Positions 50,350 to 59,830 of a stretch of DNA of 64,000 nt are shown here, in pieces. The notes beneath the pieces were generated by a model. That model saw only the letters and a program-made list of their open reading frames with translations. It made no database searches and was not told where the DNA came from. The stretch covers positions 62,001-126,000 of the forward strand of contig JAHDQO010000012.1 in the NCBI GenBank assembly GCA_018433765.1, in the 5' to 3' direction. This stretch comes from Tissierellales bacterium. GTDB lineage: Bacteria > Bacillota > Clostridia > Tissierellales > Sedimentibacteraceae. Position numbers and translations under genes: made by a program. The number at the start of each line of letters is the position of its first letter. Position 1 is the first letter of the stretch.

Positions 50350-52053
50350 ATGGGATTTATAGAAAAATATAATGAGTGGCTTAAAAGTGAGTATATAGAT
50401 GACAGCTTAAAAGAAGAATTGTATAAAATAGAAGAAGATAAGAATGAAATTGAGGATAGATTTTATAAAGACTTGGAATTTGGTACTGGAGGCATAAGAG
50501 GAAAAATAGGTGCAGGTACTAATCGAATAAATATACATACTATTGAAAAAGTAACTCAAGGATTAGCTAATTACATACATAATGAATTTAATGAAGAAAA
50601 TAGTGTAGTTATTGCATATGACTGCCGACATAAATCTAAAGAATTTGCTGAAACTGCTGCAAAGGTATTAGTTGCTAATAATATAAAAGTCTATTTATTT
50701 GATGACTTAAGATCAACTCCGGAACTTTCTTTTTCTGTAAGAAACTTAAAATGTAATGCAGGTATAGTAATTACTGCAAGCCATAACCCAGCTGAATACA
50801 ATGGGTATAAAGTATATGGAAGCGATGGGGGGCAGTTAGTTCCAAAAAAAGCAAAAAAACTAATAGATGAAATTAATCAAATTAATCTTAAAGATATTAA
50901 GAAGCCTACAGAAATTCAAAAGAGATTAATAAAATTTATTGGTGAAGATATAGATAAGAAATATATTGACCAAATCAAACATCTTAGCTTAAATGATATA
51001 AATAACAAAGAATTAAAAATAGTGTATACACCTCTTCATGGTACAGGAAGTATGCCAGTTACAAGAGTTCTTAGTGAACTTGGATATGACGTAACAGTAG
51101 TTAAGGAACAAAAAGAACCTGACCCTGATTTTTTGACAGTAGAATCTCCTAACCCAGAAGAAAGGAGTGCATTTCAGTATGCAATAAAACTTGCTTATGA
51201 AGTTGATGCTGATATAATATTAGGGACTGATCCAGATTGTGATAGAGTAGGGTTAATTGCTAAGAATAGAACTGGAAGTTATATTATGCTCAATGGTAAC
51301 CAGACAGGTGCTTTATTAATAAAATATATATTAAGTACACTAAAAGAGAAAAACGGTTTACCTGAAAATGGTGTAGTGATAAAAACTATAGTTACGAGCG
51401 AATTGGGCAGAGCTATAGCACAAAATTATAATGTTAAATGCATTGATACACTTACAGGATTTAAATTTATTGGTGAAAAAATAAAAGAAATTGAAGAAAA
51501 TAAAGATAATAATTTTATATTTGGCTATGAAGAGAGTTATGGTTATTTAGCAGGAACTTTTGTAAGAGATAAGGATGCAGTAATAGCATCAATGCTGATT
51601 TCTGAAATGGCTGCATATTACAAATCAAAAAATTCATCTTTATGTGATGAATTAGATAGTATTTACAAAAAATATGGATATTATATTGAAGAAACTCTTT
51701 CTATGAAATTCGATGGTATTTTAGGTCAAAAGAAAATTTTAAGAATAATGGACTATTTTAGAGAAAGAAAGCCTTGCCAAATTGTAGACAAAAAAGTGAA
51801 TTATGTTAAAGATTACGAAATGCAAATAACTTATAATTTAATAAATGGTGATTTTGAAAGAATTACCCTACCAAAATCTAATGTTTTAAAATTTGTTTTT
51901 GAAGGTGGGTCTTGGTTTGTATTAAGACCATCTGGTACAGAACCAAAAATTAAAATATATTTTTCAATAAATGGCTCAACATTAGAAGAATCAAAAGAAG
52001 TACTGGAAGAAGTTAAAGAAGAAATCATTAAAATGATTAAAAAAGTGGCATAA
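50350..52053 (+). CDS. pgcA: alpha-phosphoglucomutase (PgcA family)
   Basis: This 567-residue enzyme interconverts glucose-6- and glucose-1-phosphate. The active-site serine is in GIVITASHNPAEYNGYKVYG, the metal loop is GTDPDCDRVG, sugar binding GYEESYGYLAG and the phosphate-binding tail RPSGTEPKIKIY. ATG at 50350 (MGFIEKYNEWL) follows AGGAAG; a GTG at 50296 is inside a GGAGGGG run and adds an unusual 18-residue extension. It is co-directional with galU. Confidence 0.93.
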   Translation: MGFIEKYNEWLKSEYIDDSLKEELYKIEEDKNEIEDRFYKDLEFGTGGIRGKIGAGTNRINIHTIEKVTQGLANYIHNEFNEENSVVIAYDCRHKSKEFAETAAKVLVANNIKVYLFDDLRSTPELSFSVRNLKCNAGIVITASHNPAEYNGYKVYGSDGGQLVPKKAKKLIDEINQINLKDIKKPTEIQKRLIKFIGEDIDKKYIDQIKHLSLNDINNKELKIVYTPLHGTGSMPVTRVLSELGYDVTVVKEQKEPDPDFLTVESPNPEERSAFQYAIKLAYEVDADIILGTDPDCDRVGLIAKNRTGSYIMLNGNQTGALLIKYILSTLKEKNGLPENGVVIKTIVTSELGRAIAQNYNVKCIDTLTGFKFIGEKIKEIEENKDNNFIFGYEESYGYLAGTFVRDKDAVIASMLISEMAAYYKSKNSSLCDELDSIYKKYGYYIEETLSMKFDGILGQKKILRIMDYFRERKPCQIVDKKVNYVKDYEMQITYNLINGDFERITLPKSNVLKFVFEGGSWFVLRPSGTEPKIKIYFSINGSTLEESKEVLEEVKEEIIKMIKKVA

Positions 52054-52150
52054 AAAATGATAAAAATGAAAAGATAAGAGATAAAAGTTGTGGTATCTTT
52101 ATCAATTATCAGTTTTTGATTATTAATTAATAAAGACAGGTTGTGATTTT

Positions 52151-53599
52151 ATGAAAAAAAGGACACTGATTGTAGTTATCGTAAGTATGTTAATAATGTT
52201 AATATCTAACTCTTTTATATATGCGAATATTAATCCAAGTAGAGAAGAATTAGAAGAGAAGATTGAAGAAGTAGCTGTTAAAAGAGGAGTTCCAGCAGTT
52301 TTATTAAAATCTATTGCAAGAGTTGAGTCAGTATTTCAGCATTATGATGATAGTGGCAATGTATTTAGAGGAAGTTCTGGCAGTATAGGACTTATGCAGA
52401 TATATAATGCATACAATAATTTTGATACAAACAAACTTATGTATGATATAGATTATAATATTGAAGCAGGAGTCGAAATGCTTTTGAGCAAGTGGGATAT
52501 GAGTGCTGAACAGAGAGTTTCAAACGTTGGAAACATGGATCCTAATGTATTAGAAAACTGGTATTTTGCATTATGGGCTTACAATGGTTGGGTAGAAAGC
52601 AATAATCCAAATATGCTTCCTTATCATTATAGAACATGGATAAAGGATGAATCATATCAAGAATTAATTTTTATGGTAGCTGATGAAGAATATGATCAAC
52701 AAATAACAAATATAGATGCTTCTTATCTGCCTAATGCTGGACTTCCTAGCAAGAATCTTAATGTTCCTACACCTGGCGAAATTAATTATGCTGGAATTAT
52801 TCAATATAATCCAAATGATTTAGTAGAAGTTGATACTTTTAATGTTCTTAATCTAAGAGATGCTCCGTCAGGAAATGTTATTGGCAGTCTACAAAATGGA
52901 CAAATAATGACAGTACAAGAAGGTCCAAAACTTGAAAATGGATATTATTGGTATAAATTAGTAAGCCAAGATGGGGCTTTACAAGGATGGGCTGCAAGAA
53001 ATTGGCTTATTAGAGTTGGAGATACTGAAAACGGGATTTATCCATTTGAGGATTTGGCTTATAACTGGAGTCGAGATTATGTAATGAAGCTATACAATAA
53101 AGGTTTAATCAGCGGTTATTCAGAAACTTTATTTTTGCCTGATAAGTTCGTTGATAGAGAAGTGCTTAGTGCATTTATTTGTAAAGTCTTAGAATTACCT
53201 CAAGGTCAAGAAGATCAATTTAAAGATATTAATGAAATAAGCTCATGGGCTTTAGAATATCTTAATAAAGTATGTGATGCAGGTATCTTTAAAGTTGACG
53301 ATGGATTTATTAAGCCAAAAAAACAAATTAATAGAAGAGAAGCTGCTTTAATATTTTCAAGAATATTTGAAAACTATGATAATGGTTATGAACAAGCTGA
53401 AGAAGAACCTTATAAAGATGTAGAACTTAGTTTTGAGGATTTGGAAGGGCTTACTGAAGAAGAAGTTAATGCTATAAAGATAGTTTATAAAAATAATATA
53501 ATGAACGGAAAATATGAAACTTTATTTTGCCCAGAAGATTTTATTACAAGAGCAGAAGCAGCTGTAATAATGTATAGACTATTAGAAACTATAGAATAA
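52151..53599 (+). CDS. secreted lytic transglycosylase with SH3 and SLH domains
   Basis: The 482-residue exported protein has a signal peptide (about 1-26), an SLT-type transglycosylase domain (about 33-180; KSIARVESVFQHYD with the catalytic Glu, GSIGLMQIY), an SH3-like segment (about 220-295; LNLRDAPSGNVIGSLQNGQ), and two S-layer-homology-like repeats (about 300-480; YVMKLYNKGLISGYSETLFL, and NAIKIVYKNNIMNGKYETLF). It would bind the wall or S-layer anchor polymer and cut peptidoglycan. The start follows ACAGGTTGTG. A terminator follows. Enzyme specificity is inferred from the fold. Confidence 0.88.
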   Translation: MKKRTLIVVIVSMLIMLISNSFIYANINPSREELEEKIEEVAVKRGVPAVLLKSIARVESVFQHYDDSGNVFRGSSGSIGLMQIYNAYNNFDTNKLMYDIDYNIEAGVEMLLSKWDMSAEQRVSNVGNMDPNVLENWYFALWAYNGWVESNNPNMLPYHYRTWIKDESYQELIFMVADEEYDQQITNIDASYLPNAGLPSKNLNVPTPGEINYAGIIQYNPNDLVEVDTFNVLNLRDAPSGNVIGSLQNGQIMTVQEGPKLENGYYWYKLVSQDGALQGWAARNWLIRVGDTENGIYPFEDLAYNWSRDYVMKLYNKGLISGYSETLFLPDKFVDREVLSAFICKVLELPQGQEDQFKDINEISSWALEYLNKVCDAGIFKVDDGFIKPKKQINRREAALIFSRIFENYDNGYEQAEEEPYKDVELSFEDLEGLTEEEVNAIKIVYKNNIMNGKYETLFCPEDFITRAEAAVIMYRLLETIE

Positions 53600-53618
53600 T
53601 TAATAAATGTCAAAGAAA

Positions 53619-53655
53619 AGCTGGTTCCTATATTAGATAGGAGCTAGTTTTTTTT
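53619..53655 (+). terminator. terminator after the transglycosylase gene
   Basis: CTGGTTCCTAT (53621-53631) pairs with ATAGGAGCTAG (53637-53647), two G-T pairs, followed by eight T. A similar hairpin lies at 54432-54469. Confidence 0.88.
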
Positions 53656-53840
53656 ATGCACTTTGTTAATTGCGTAGCAATAGATATAATTATTTATTCA
53701 TATGTATCTGTAGATACAATTAATATAATTAAAAAGTGATATAATACAATAACAAAATTTTAACATAAATACTAAAAAATAGTTTAATTTAACACTAATA
53801 ACAACTGTCTAACTAAATATATTATAAAGGAGTGAATGAG

Positions 53841-54392
53841 ATGAAAGTATTAAATGTGTATTTATCCCTTACTGGTAATACTAAAAAAATTGCATTACAA
53901 ATTGAGAAGGCAGCTAAAGCAAATGGACACGATGTTGATACTATAGAAGTAACTAAAGATATAGACAAGGATACATTAAATTTTTTATCCTATGATTTTG
54001 TTTTTGTTGGTTCAGGTGTCTATCTATGGTTACCACCACAGGACATGATTGATTTGTGGAAAAGTTTACAAATGAAGTATGTAAAAAGTGGAGACATTAA
54101 GAGTTATGCACCAAGGAGAATTAATAAAAAAGCTGTAACATATTGCACATATGCAGGTCCTCATACTGGAATAAATGAAGCGACATCTGTACCAAAATTT
54201 CTTGGACAATTACTTGATCATTTAGGATTTGAAATTATAACGGAATGGTTTTTTGAAGGTCAATTCAACAGTAAGGATAGCTTTTATACCCAATTTAACA
54301 CTAAAGGGCGCATGGGTGATATTACAGGAAGACCAAATGAAGATGATCTAATAAGAGTAGATAATATGGTTAAAGGAATTTTGCAGGTGTAA
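53841..54392 (+). CDS. flavodoxin-family protein
   Basis: The 183-residue protein begins MKVLNVYLSLTGNTKKIALQ, where SLTGNTKK is the FMN phosphate loop, and continues with FVFVGSGVYLWLPP and TYCTYAGPHTGINE, which match the flavin-ring loops of long-chain flavodoxin-like proteins. An electron-transfer or reductase role is likely; no partner is evident. ATG at 53841 follows AAAGGAG; a GTG at 53832 overlaps it. The gene lies alone between two similar terminators. Confidence 0.86.
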   Translation: MKVLNVYLSLTGNTKKIALQIEKAAKANGHDVDTIEVTKDIDKDTLNFLSYDFVFVGSGVYLWLPPQDMIDLWKSLQMKYVKSGDIKSYAPRRINKKAVTYCTYAGPHTGINEATSVPKFLGQLLDHLGFEIITEWFFEGQFNSKDSFYTQFNTKGRMGDITGRPNEDDLIRVDNMVKGILQV

Positions 54393-54431
54393 CTAAATTA
54401 AAAGAAGTTTAACATAAGTATATAGCAGCAC

Positions 54432-54469
54432 AAGCTGGTTTTTATGTATAATAGGAGCCAGCTTTTTTA
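54432..54469 (+). terminator. terminator after the flavodoxin gene
   Basis: AAGCTGG (54432-54438) pairs with CCAGCTT (54458-54464), extended by wobble pairs, and is followed by six T. About 26 of 35 bases match the hairpin before the gene. Confidence 0.88.
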
Positions 54470-54556
54470 TTGTAATATTATAATTATTATATTAACGACA
54501 ATTTTTGATTTTAAAAAGTACCTTTTATGCATATACTAATACATAGGGGGTTATGT

Positions 54557-55111
54557 ATGCATAAAAATAGACTAGAAGTAAATTGTGAAAACAAGTTTGC
54601 TTCAATTAAAATTGGGAATTTTTTGTCTAAACATATAGTTAAAAATACTGCAATAGTCTGTATAGGAACTGATAGATGTATTGTTGATTGTTTAGGCCCT
54701 TTAGTAGGTACAATGTTAAAAAATAAAAATATAACTTTAAGAGTTTTTGGTACTCTTAAAGAACCTGTGCATGCAGTTAATTTCATAGATAAATTAGATA
54801 TAATAAATAAAAAAGGATATTCAAATATAATAGCTATTGATGCTTGCTTAAGTGAAAAAAGAAAACAGGGAATAATAGAAATAAAAGAAGGAGCGATTAG
54901 TCCTGGAAAAGGAATAGGAAAAATACTGCCTAAGATAGGAGATTTGTCAATTATAGGTATAGTTGATAAATCAGGCCTAGAATTTCAACAGCTATTACAG
55001 GAAACAAGACTCTGCTTTATTTATGAAATGGCTGAAACTATAGCTAATGGCATTGATATAGCTCTAAAAATGAATGAAGTAGATTTAAAAACAGTAGATA
55101 TGTATTTATAA
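54557..55111 (+). CDS. yyaC: spore protease YyaC
   Basis: The 184-residue protein matches YyaC, a Gpr-like spore protease family: IVCIGTDRCIVDCLGPLVGTML near residue 35, VHAVNF, IIAIDACLS and GAISPGKGIGK. The family is found in spore formers; in vivo targets are not certain. ATG at 54557 is six bases after AGGGGG; an upstream in-frame ATG at 54527 lacks a ribosome site. It converges with the large glycosidase gene. Confidence 0.9.
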   Translation: MHKNRLEVNCENKFASIKIGNFLSKHIVKNTAIVCIGTDRCIVDCLGPLVGTMLKNKNITLRVFGTLKEPVHAVNFIDKLDIINKKGYSNIIAIDACLSEKRKQGIIEIKEGAISPGKGIGKILPKIGDLSIIGIVDKSGLEFQQLLQETRLCFIYEMAETIANGIDIALKMNEVDLKTVDMYL

Positions 55112-55125
55112 ATAGGTAATAAAAA

Positions 55126-55156
55126 AATCTGACACCAGTTATATGGTGTCAGATAA
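55126..55156. terminator. bidirectional intrinsic terminator
   Basis: ATCTGACACCA (55128-55138) pairs with TGGTGTCAGAT (55145-55155), with an A-run before and a T-rich stretch on each strand, between converging genes. Confidence 0.88.
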
Positions 55157-55174
55157 ATATGCTAGAGTATGCAT

Positions 55175-57787
55175 TTAGTTTTTGTAAAATATTTCTTCAT
55201 CAGAAGTATAAAGTTCAAATGAATCATCATATTGTATATATCTTACGTTATTTTTTACAGAAACATCTTCTTCTTCACCTTCCCAAACAACAAATATGTT
55301 GTTTTCTACTGAAGCTTTTTCTAAATATTGTTCAAATACATCAAGTTCACGATTGTCATTAAACATTCTTAAACTTCCATTTAAATGAATAACAATTTTC
55401 TTATCTTTATATAACTCAAGACCTTTTATAGTCTGCCACTGCGTTATATTAGATTCATTTATACTTCCTTTAGATATATCAGTAAATATTACAATATTAT
55501 CTTTGGTTTCTTCTAATTCAGTGTCTTTTACAATTTGACCATTTTCTATTTTAAGTTTGTAATCATATTCTCCTATATCTTTAACATCTTCAATTCTAAT
55601 TAAATCTTCATAATTAGTTTCATCACATATTTTAATTTCTTTATCATCAGGTTCATATAAAGCTCTTAAATTATCTATATAAATACTTCCTGTATCTTTC
55701 ATAGTTTCGTTTATTTCTGCTAAATATACATTTTTTAGTTTCACTGGATAAGAAGCACTTTCAGGAATTTTAGCAGTTACCCATTTCCAACCTTCCCAAT
55801 CTACTGTTTCAGCAAAATCTAATTTATATAAAGTGCCTGTTCTGTCAGTAATTCTACATCTAAGCCAATGATCTTTACTATCACCGTAAACCCACATACC
55901 TACTGCTTTAGGTTTACCTTTTAGAAGTATTCCACCGTCAGCAAAGTCTACAAAAGCAATACTCTGATCTGTCATTTTAGTAAAATCATAGTTTAATTTT
56001 AATGAATAGGCTCCTTCTTTTTGCTCAGAAGATTTTTCTATACTTCCACCTGAGTTACTTGGATATTCTGAATAAGATATATTTTCAAAATCTTCAAAAC
56101 TTTCAATAGTTACAGGCTTGTATCCTACTTTAACATAAATATTTTCTACAGCTTCTCCAAATCTTGCTGTAATAGCTCCCATGTTAGAAGAGGTTCCTGC
56201 TGTGAAGATACCATTATCAACTTTACCTACTCTGTTACGATAAGACCATTTTATAACATTAGGTGAGATATAAGCAGTATTACCATCTTTATCAATACCT
56301 ATTATATCACCTAAGTCATATGTCTCTTCCTTATCTAGAATAAAGAAGTCATTTTCAAATACAAGATCTACAGGTGTATCAAAAACTTCAATTTCGGTAG
56401 AATCTGTTATATCTCCGTAAGAAGTTTCAATTTCAATCGTTCCTGTTCTAGTTGGCTTAAACTGCATGTCAGAGAATTCTCCACTTTTAGTGCTAGTTTC
56501 AAATTTCAAATTATCAGTATCTAATCCAATTTGATTGTAATATTGATCATATGCATTTACTTTAAGAGAAACATATGTGTCTTTAAATACTTTAGTATAC
56601 TCTGGTACTATTTCAATATGTTTAACTGTATCACTAATTGGAGATGTATTGAAAATTCCAAATCCATTGTCAACATTTCTTTGTTTTCCATCAGATGGGA
56701 AGTTCACAACTTTAATATTTCCATTTCTTAAGAAATCAACTCCCATTGTAGTAGAACCTCCACCATCCATGTTTACAGCTTCATAGGCTCCTAACTCTAT
56801 CATGATTTCAGCTAGCTCTTCTTGAGTAACTCCTGTATAGTTTTTGTTTCGTCCATCCACTGTTACTAGAATCATTTCAGTTTTATCTTTATTAAAACCA
56901 ACTGCAGTCCTTGGATGTCTGCCTTTAATGCTGCTATTTATTTTATAAAGCATTCCATCCTTTACAAGGTAATTAACACCACCAGCAGCCCAATTGATAT
57001 TTTCAGGACTAAAATCAAATTCATAATTAAGGTTAACATTAGTGCCTACCTGAAAAGCAGAAGCAAGTTCATCTTTTTTTATTGCACTGCATACAATTAC
57101 ATACCCATTTTTAGGTATAGTAACTGAAGGCTGGTTTATTCTTATAGCTTGTACTACATCATTTGCAACAACTATTTCTATTAATTCTCTACCAGCTGTA
57201 CTTCCTATAGATTTACTACCCCAACTGTCATTAAGTACAACAATCTCTCCTTTAAAAGCTCCTAATTTATTTACAGCTGCTACATAAAATATACTATTAT
57301 TTTGAGCTCTAAGATAAACATTAGGCTGCCATATTGATATGTCAAAATTGTTATCTTTTGTAGAGGTTATAGTAGGGTACTCATAACCCGGAGAGTTTGG
57401 AGAAGAAACTACTTGTCCATTATGAATTAAAGTTCCCATAGGAAAAGATATAGCTGTCATATTAAAGAAATCACCATTAATGCCTGCTACGGCGTTATTT
57501 GATTTCAGCATATCTGTTAAGTCAGTACGTTCAGAAATACCATTTTTATTAAATATAGGTTCTACCTTTGTATGTTCGCTAGTTAAATCTGCTCTTACAA
57601 CATTTATATTTATCCATCCTATGGATGAATATTTTTCTATATGTTCATAAGTTATTCCATCAGAAAGTCTTTCACTTTCTGTATTGTTATGTATTGTAAA
57701 AAAGTCGGATGCAAATCCCAAAGTTGAAAACAATAGAGTTAATATAACTGTAAATACAGTGAATTTTGTGAATTTTTTTAGTTTCAT
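55175..57787 (-). CDS. secreted phosphodiester glycosidase (NAGPA/DUF2233) with C-terminal beta-sandwich domain
   Basis: This 870-residue protein has a signal peptide (about 1-26) and a NAGPA-type domain (about 40-385; VAGINGDFFNM, GRHPRTAVGFNKD, ILVTVDGRNKNYTGVTQEEL, EAVNMDGGGSTTM). The middle, about 390-560, looks like Ig/invasin-like strands (YTKVFKDTYVSLKVNAYDQY, VKWSYRNRVGKVDNG-like). Residues about 565-715 resemble a carbohydrate-binding jelly roll (GAYSLKLNYDF, AVGMWVYGDSKDHWLRCRI). It probably acts on wall or exopolysaccharide phosphodiesters; the exact substrate is unknown. AAAGGA precedes the ATG. Confidence 0.88.
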   Translation of the reverse strand: MKLKKFTKFTVFTVILTLLFSTLGFASDFFTIHNNTESERLSDGITYEHIEKYSSIGWININVVRADLTSEHTKVEPIFNKNGISERTDLTDMLKSNNAVAGINGDFFNMTAISFPMGTLIHNGQVVSSPNSPGYEYPTITSTKDNNFDISIWQPNVYLRAQNNSIFYVAAVNKLGAFKGEIVVLNDSWGSKSIGSTAGRELIEIVVANDVVQAIRINQPSVTIPKNGYVIVCSAIKKDELASAFQVGTNVNLNYEFDFSPENINWAAGGVNYLVKDGMLYKINSSIKGRHPRTAVGFNKDKTEMILVTVDGRNKNYTGVTQEELAEIMIELGAYEAVNMDGGGSTTMGVDFLRNGNIKVVNFPSDGKQRNVDNGFGIFNTSPISDTVKHIEIVPEYTKVFKDTYVSLKVNAYDQYYNQIGLDTDNLKFETSTKSGEFSDMQFKPTRTGTIEIETSYGDITDSTEIEVFDTPVDLVFENDFFILDKEETYDLGDIIGIDKDGNTAYISPNVIKWSYRNRVGKVDNGIFTAGTSSNMGAITARFGEAVENIYVKVGYKPVTIESFEDFENISYSEYPSNSGGSIEKSSEQKEGAYSLKLNYDFTKMTDQSIAFVDFADGGILLKGKPKAVGMWVYGDSKDHWLRCRITDRTGTLYKLDFAETVDWEGWKWVTAKIPESASYPVKLKNVYLAEINETMKDTGSIYIDNLRALYEPDDKEIKICDETNYEDLIRIEDVKDIGEYDYKLKIENGQIVKDTELEETKDNIVIFTDISKGSINESNITQWQTIKGLELYKDKKIVIHLNGSLRMFNDNRELDVFEQYLEKASVENNIFVVWEGEEEDVSVKNNVRYIQYDDSFELYTSDEEIFYKN

Positions 57788-57914
57788 AAATATGTCCTTT
57801 CTTCAGTTTATTTAATAATAAATATTATTTAATATTCAATCTAGTTTAATAAGTTTAATCTATCACTCTCCTCCATTTTAAATTTAATTTTTAATCATTA
57901 TATATAGGTTTTCA

Positions 57915-58625
57915 TTATTTCCAAATGCTTAAATTACTTCCATTCATTAAAGAAGTTAATAATCTGTCTCGAGAGTCTGGTATATCTTTATAAATATTGT
58001 TTAGGATATGTTTAACTTCTTCTCGTTTAGTGTTTTTATCCATTGGACAAGGACTCTTAGCAATTGGAATATCATGTCTATTAACAGCGCTAATTATTTG
58101 TTTTTCTTTTAAATAGACCATAGGTCTTATATTATGTATATTTTTTCTAGACAAATACGTAACAGGTTTGAAAGTTGCTATTCTACCTTCATAAAACATA
58201 CTCAGAAAGAGGGTTTCTATAGCATCATCTGCATGATGTCCAAGAGCTACTTTATTATAACCTAATTCTTTTACTGCATCATGAAGAGCTCCTCTTCTCA
58301 TTTTTGCACATAAAGAACAGGGATTCTTTTCTTTTCTAATATCAAATACAATTTTTGCAATTTGTGTATCAACAATTTTATATGGTACATTTATTGTTTT
58401 AAAATAGTTTTCTACTTTAGGTAAATCATAATTATCAAAACCTAAATTTAGAGTAATAGCAGATAACTCATATTTAACAGGACTAAAGTTTTGAAACAGC
58501 TTTAATCCGTATAGTAAAATCATGCTATCTTTTCCGCCTGAAACTCCTACAGCTACTTTATCTCCATCTTGTATCATATTAAAATCTTGAACGGCTTTAC
58601 GAATACCTCCAAGTATTTGCTTCAT
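57915..58625 (-). CDS. ttcA: TtcA-family tRNA 2-thiocytidine synthetase
   Basis: The 236-residue PP-loop ATPase has VAVGVSGGKDSMILLYGL (about 21-38), the cluster-binding CSLCAKMRRGAL, and ALGHHADDAIETLFLSMFYEG. TtcA thiolates cytidine 32 of some tRNAs using an iron-sulfur cluster. At 236 residues it is shorter than the E. coli enzyme (about 310) but normal for Clostridia. GAGGAG precedes the ATG. It seems to be a single gene. Confidence 0.88.
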   Translation of the reverse strand: MKQILGGIRKAVQDFNMIQDGDKVAVGVSGGKDSMILLYGLKLFQNFSPVKYELSAITLNLGFDNYDLPKVENYFKTINVPYKIVDTQIAKIVFDIRKEKNPCSLCAKMRRGALHDAVKELGYNKVALGHHADDAIETLFLSMFYEGRIATFKPVTYLSRKNIHNIRPMVYLKEKQIISAVNRHDIPIAKSPCPMDKNTKREEVKHILNNIYKDIPDSRDRLLTSLMNGSNLSIWK

Positions 58626-59067
58626 AAGTAATCTCCTCTTAAATTAATAAATCAATTTTATTCACAATTTATATGCTTTACGTTAGTAAAGATACTATGT
58701 TACTAGTTTTTACTTTTCTCATTTCTTTGTTTAATTTTCACAATAGTAAAATATCCATAACTTTACACTTTTATTTAGCTTTTATCTAAATTGATTATAT
58801 CATATATTTACTGTAAAAAGATTGCATATATATTACACTTACTAATTTTGACGGAAATAAAATATAAAAGTTCAAGTATCTGTATACCTAAAAATAGGCT
58901 ATTGTGTAATGTTAGATGGAAGATTAAATTGTTATTAAGATTATAATAATAGGTATATATAAATAGAAAAATAGTGTATAATTAATATTAAATAATAAGA
59001 ATTTATGGTAGCTGTACTAATATAAAGCAGTATTACAAATTATTAATATAAAATAATGGAGAAGAAA
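58626..59067. other. 442-bp intergenic region between divergent ttcA and the exporter gene
   Basis: The ttcA side (about 58660-58795) is mosaic repeat with core GCTTTACgttaGTAAAGA (58675-58692) and 'ttacacttttatttagcttt'. A degenerate core GCTGTACtaatATAAAGC lies at 59011-59028. The middle is AT-rich without a recognised feature; promoters for both flanking genes must lie here, but I cannot place them. Confidence 0.5.
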
Positions 59068-59535
59068 ATGAGCATATTTGATGTTGTACAAGATGAGCTT
59101 ATAGTTATAATATTTTCTATGCTTCCAATTGTGGAACTTAGAGGAGGAATACCTCTGGCTATTAGTATGGGTTTTACACCTTTTACAGGTTTTTTATTAA
59201 GTGTTTTAGGTAATTTGATTCCTATACCCTTTTTAATAAAATTGTATAGACCTATTATACGATATATCGCTAGGTCGAAATTATTTGTTAAACCTGCGAG
59301 TTGGGTTGTAAAGAAAGTGGATACAAGCAGTAAAAAAGTTAAAAAATATGAATTACTGGGTCTATTTCTTTTAGTGGCTATACCACTCCCTACTACAGGT
59401 GCTTGGACAGGCTCTGCTGTAGCAGCCTTTTTAAAACTTGACTTTAAAAAGTCGTGGCTAATAGTATCTTTAGGTGTAGTAACAGCAGGAATTATAATGT
59501 TAATGCTTAGTTATTTTGGATTAATGGTTTTATAA
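59068..59535 (+). CDS. small multidrug-export family membrane protein (COG2426)
   Basis: This 155-residue membrane protein has four hydrophobic segments and the family pattern MLPIVELRGGIPLAISMGF and LLGLFLLVAIPLPTTGAWTGS, with GNLIPIPFLI. COG2426 is labelled 'small multidrug export', but transport has not been well shown. ATG at 59068 follows GGAGAAG; the earlier in-frame ATG at 59056 overlaps that site. A long hairpin follows the gene. Confidence 0.87.
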   Translation: MSIFDVVQDELIVIIFSMLPIVELRGGIPLAISMGFTPFTGFLLSVLGNLIPIPFLIKLYRPIIRYIARSKLFVKPASWVVKKVDTSSKKVKKYELLGLFLLVAIPLPTTGAWTGSAVAAFLKLDFKKSWLIVSLGVVTAGIIMLMLSYFGLMVL

Positions 59536-59611
59536 AATAACTTCTGAACTATTATAGTAATGTCAAATAATCTAATTATTTACCAACAATTTTTAACTAA
59601 TTTTATATCTT

Positions 59612-59667
59612 AGTGAAGAGAAAAACACCAGATTGATATATCTCAGTCAGGTGTTTTTCTCTTCACT
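59612..59667 (+). terminator. long hairpin downstream of the exporter gene
   Basis: AGTGAAGAGAAAAACACC (59612-59629) pairs perfectly over 18 bp with 59650-59667 around a 20-base loop. It contains T-runs within the arm but only a modest T-tract after it. A terminator is the likely role. Confidence 0.75.
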
Positions 59668-59830
59668 ATTTATTGTTTTAATTAAAATTATTTAGTACTC
59701 TTAACAATATATATTTGGTAATAAAATATATTTAAAAAAATTTGAGTAAGATTTAGAGAGATTATGGTATAATAGTTAATGTTTAGTCTCTTTTTGACAT
59801 AAACTTAAACTTATATTGTGGGGTGATATT

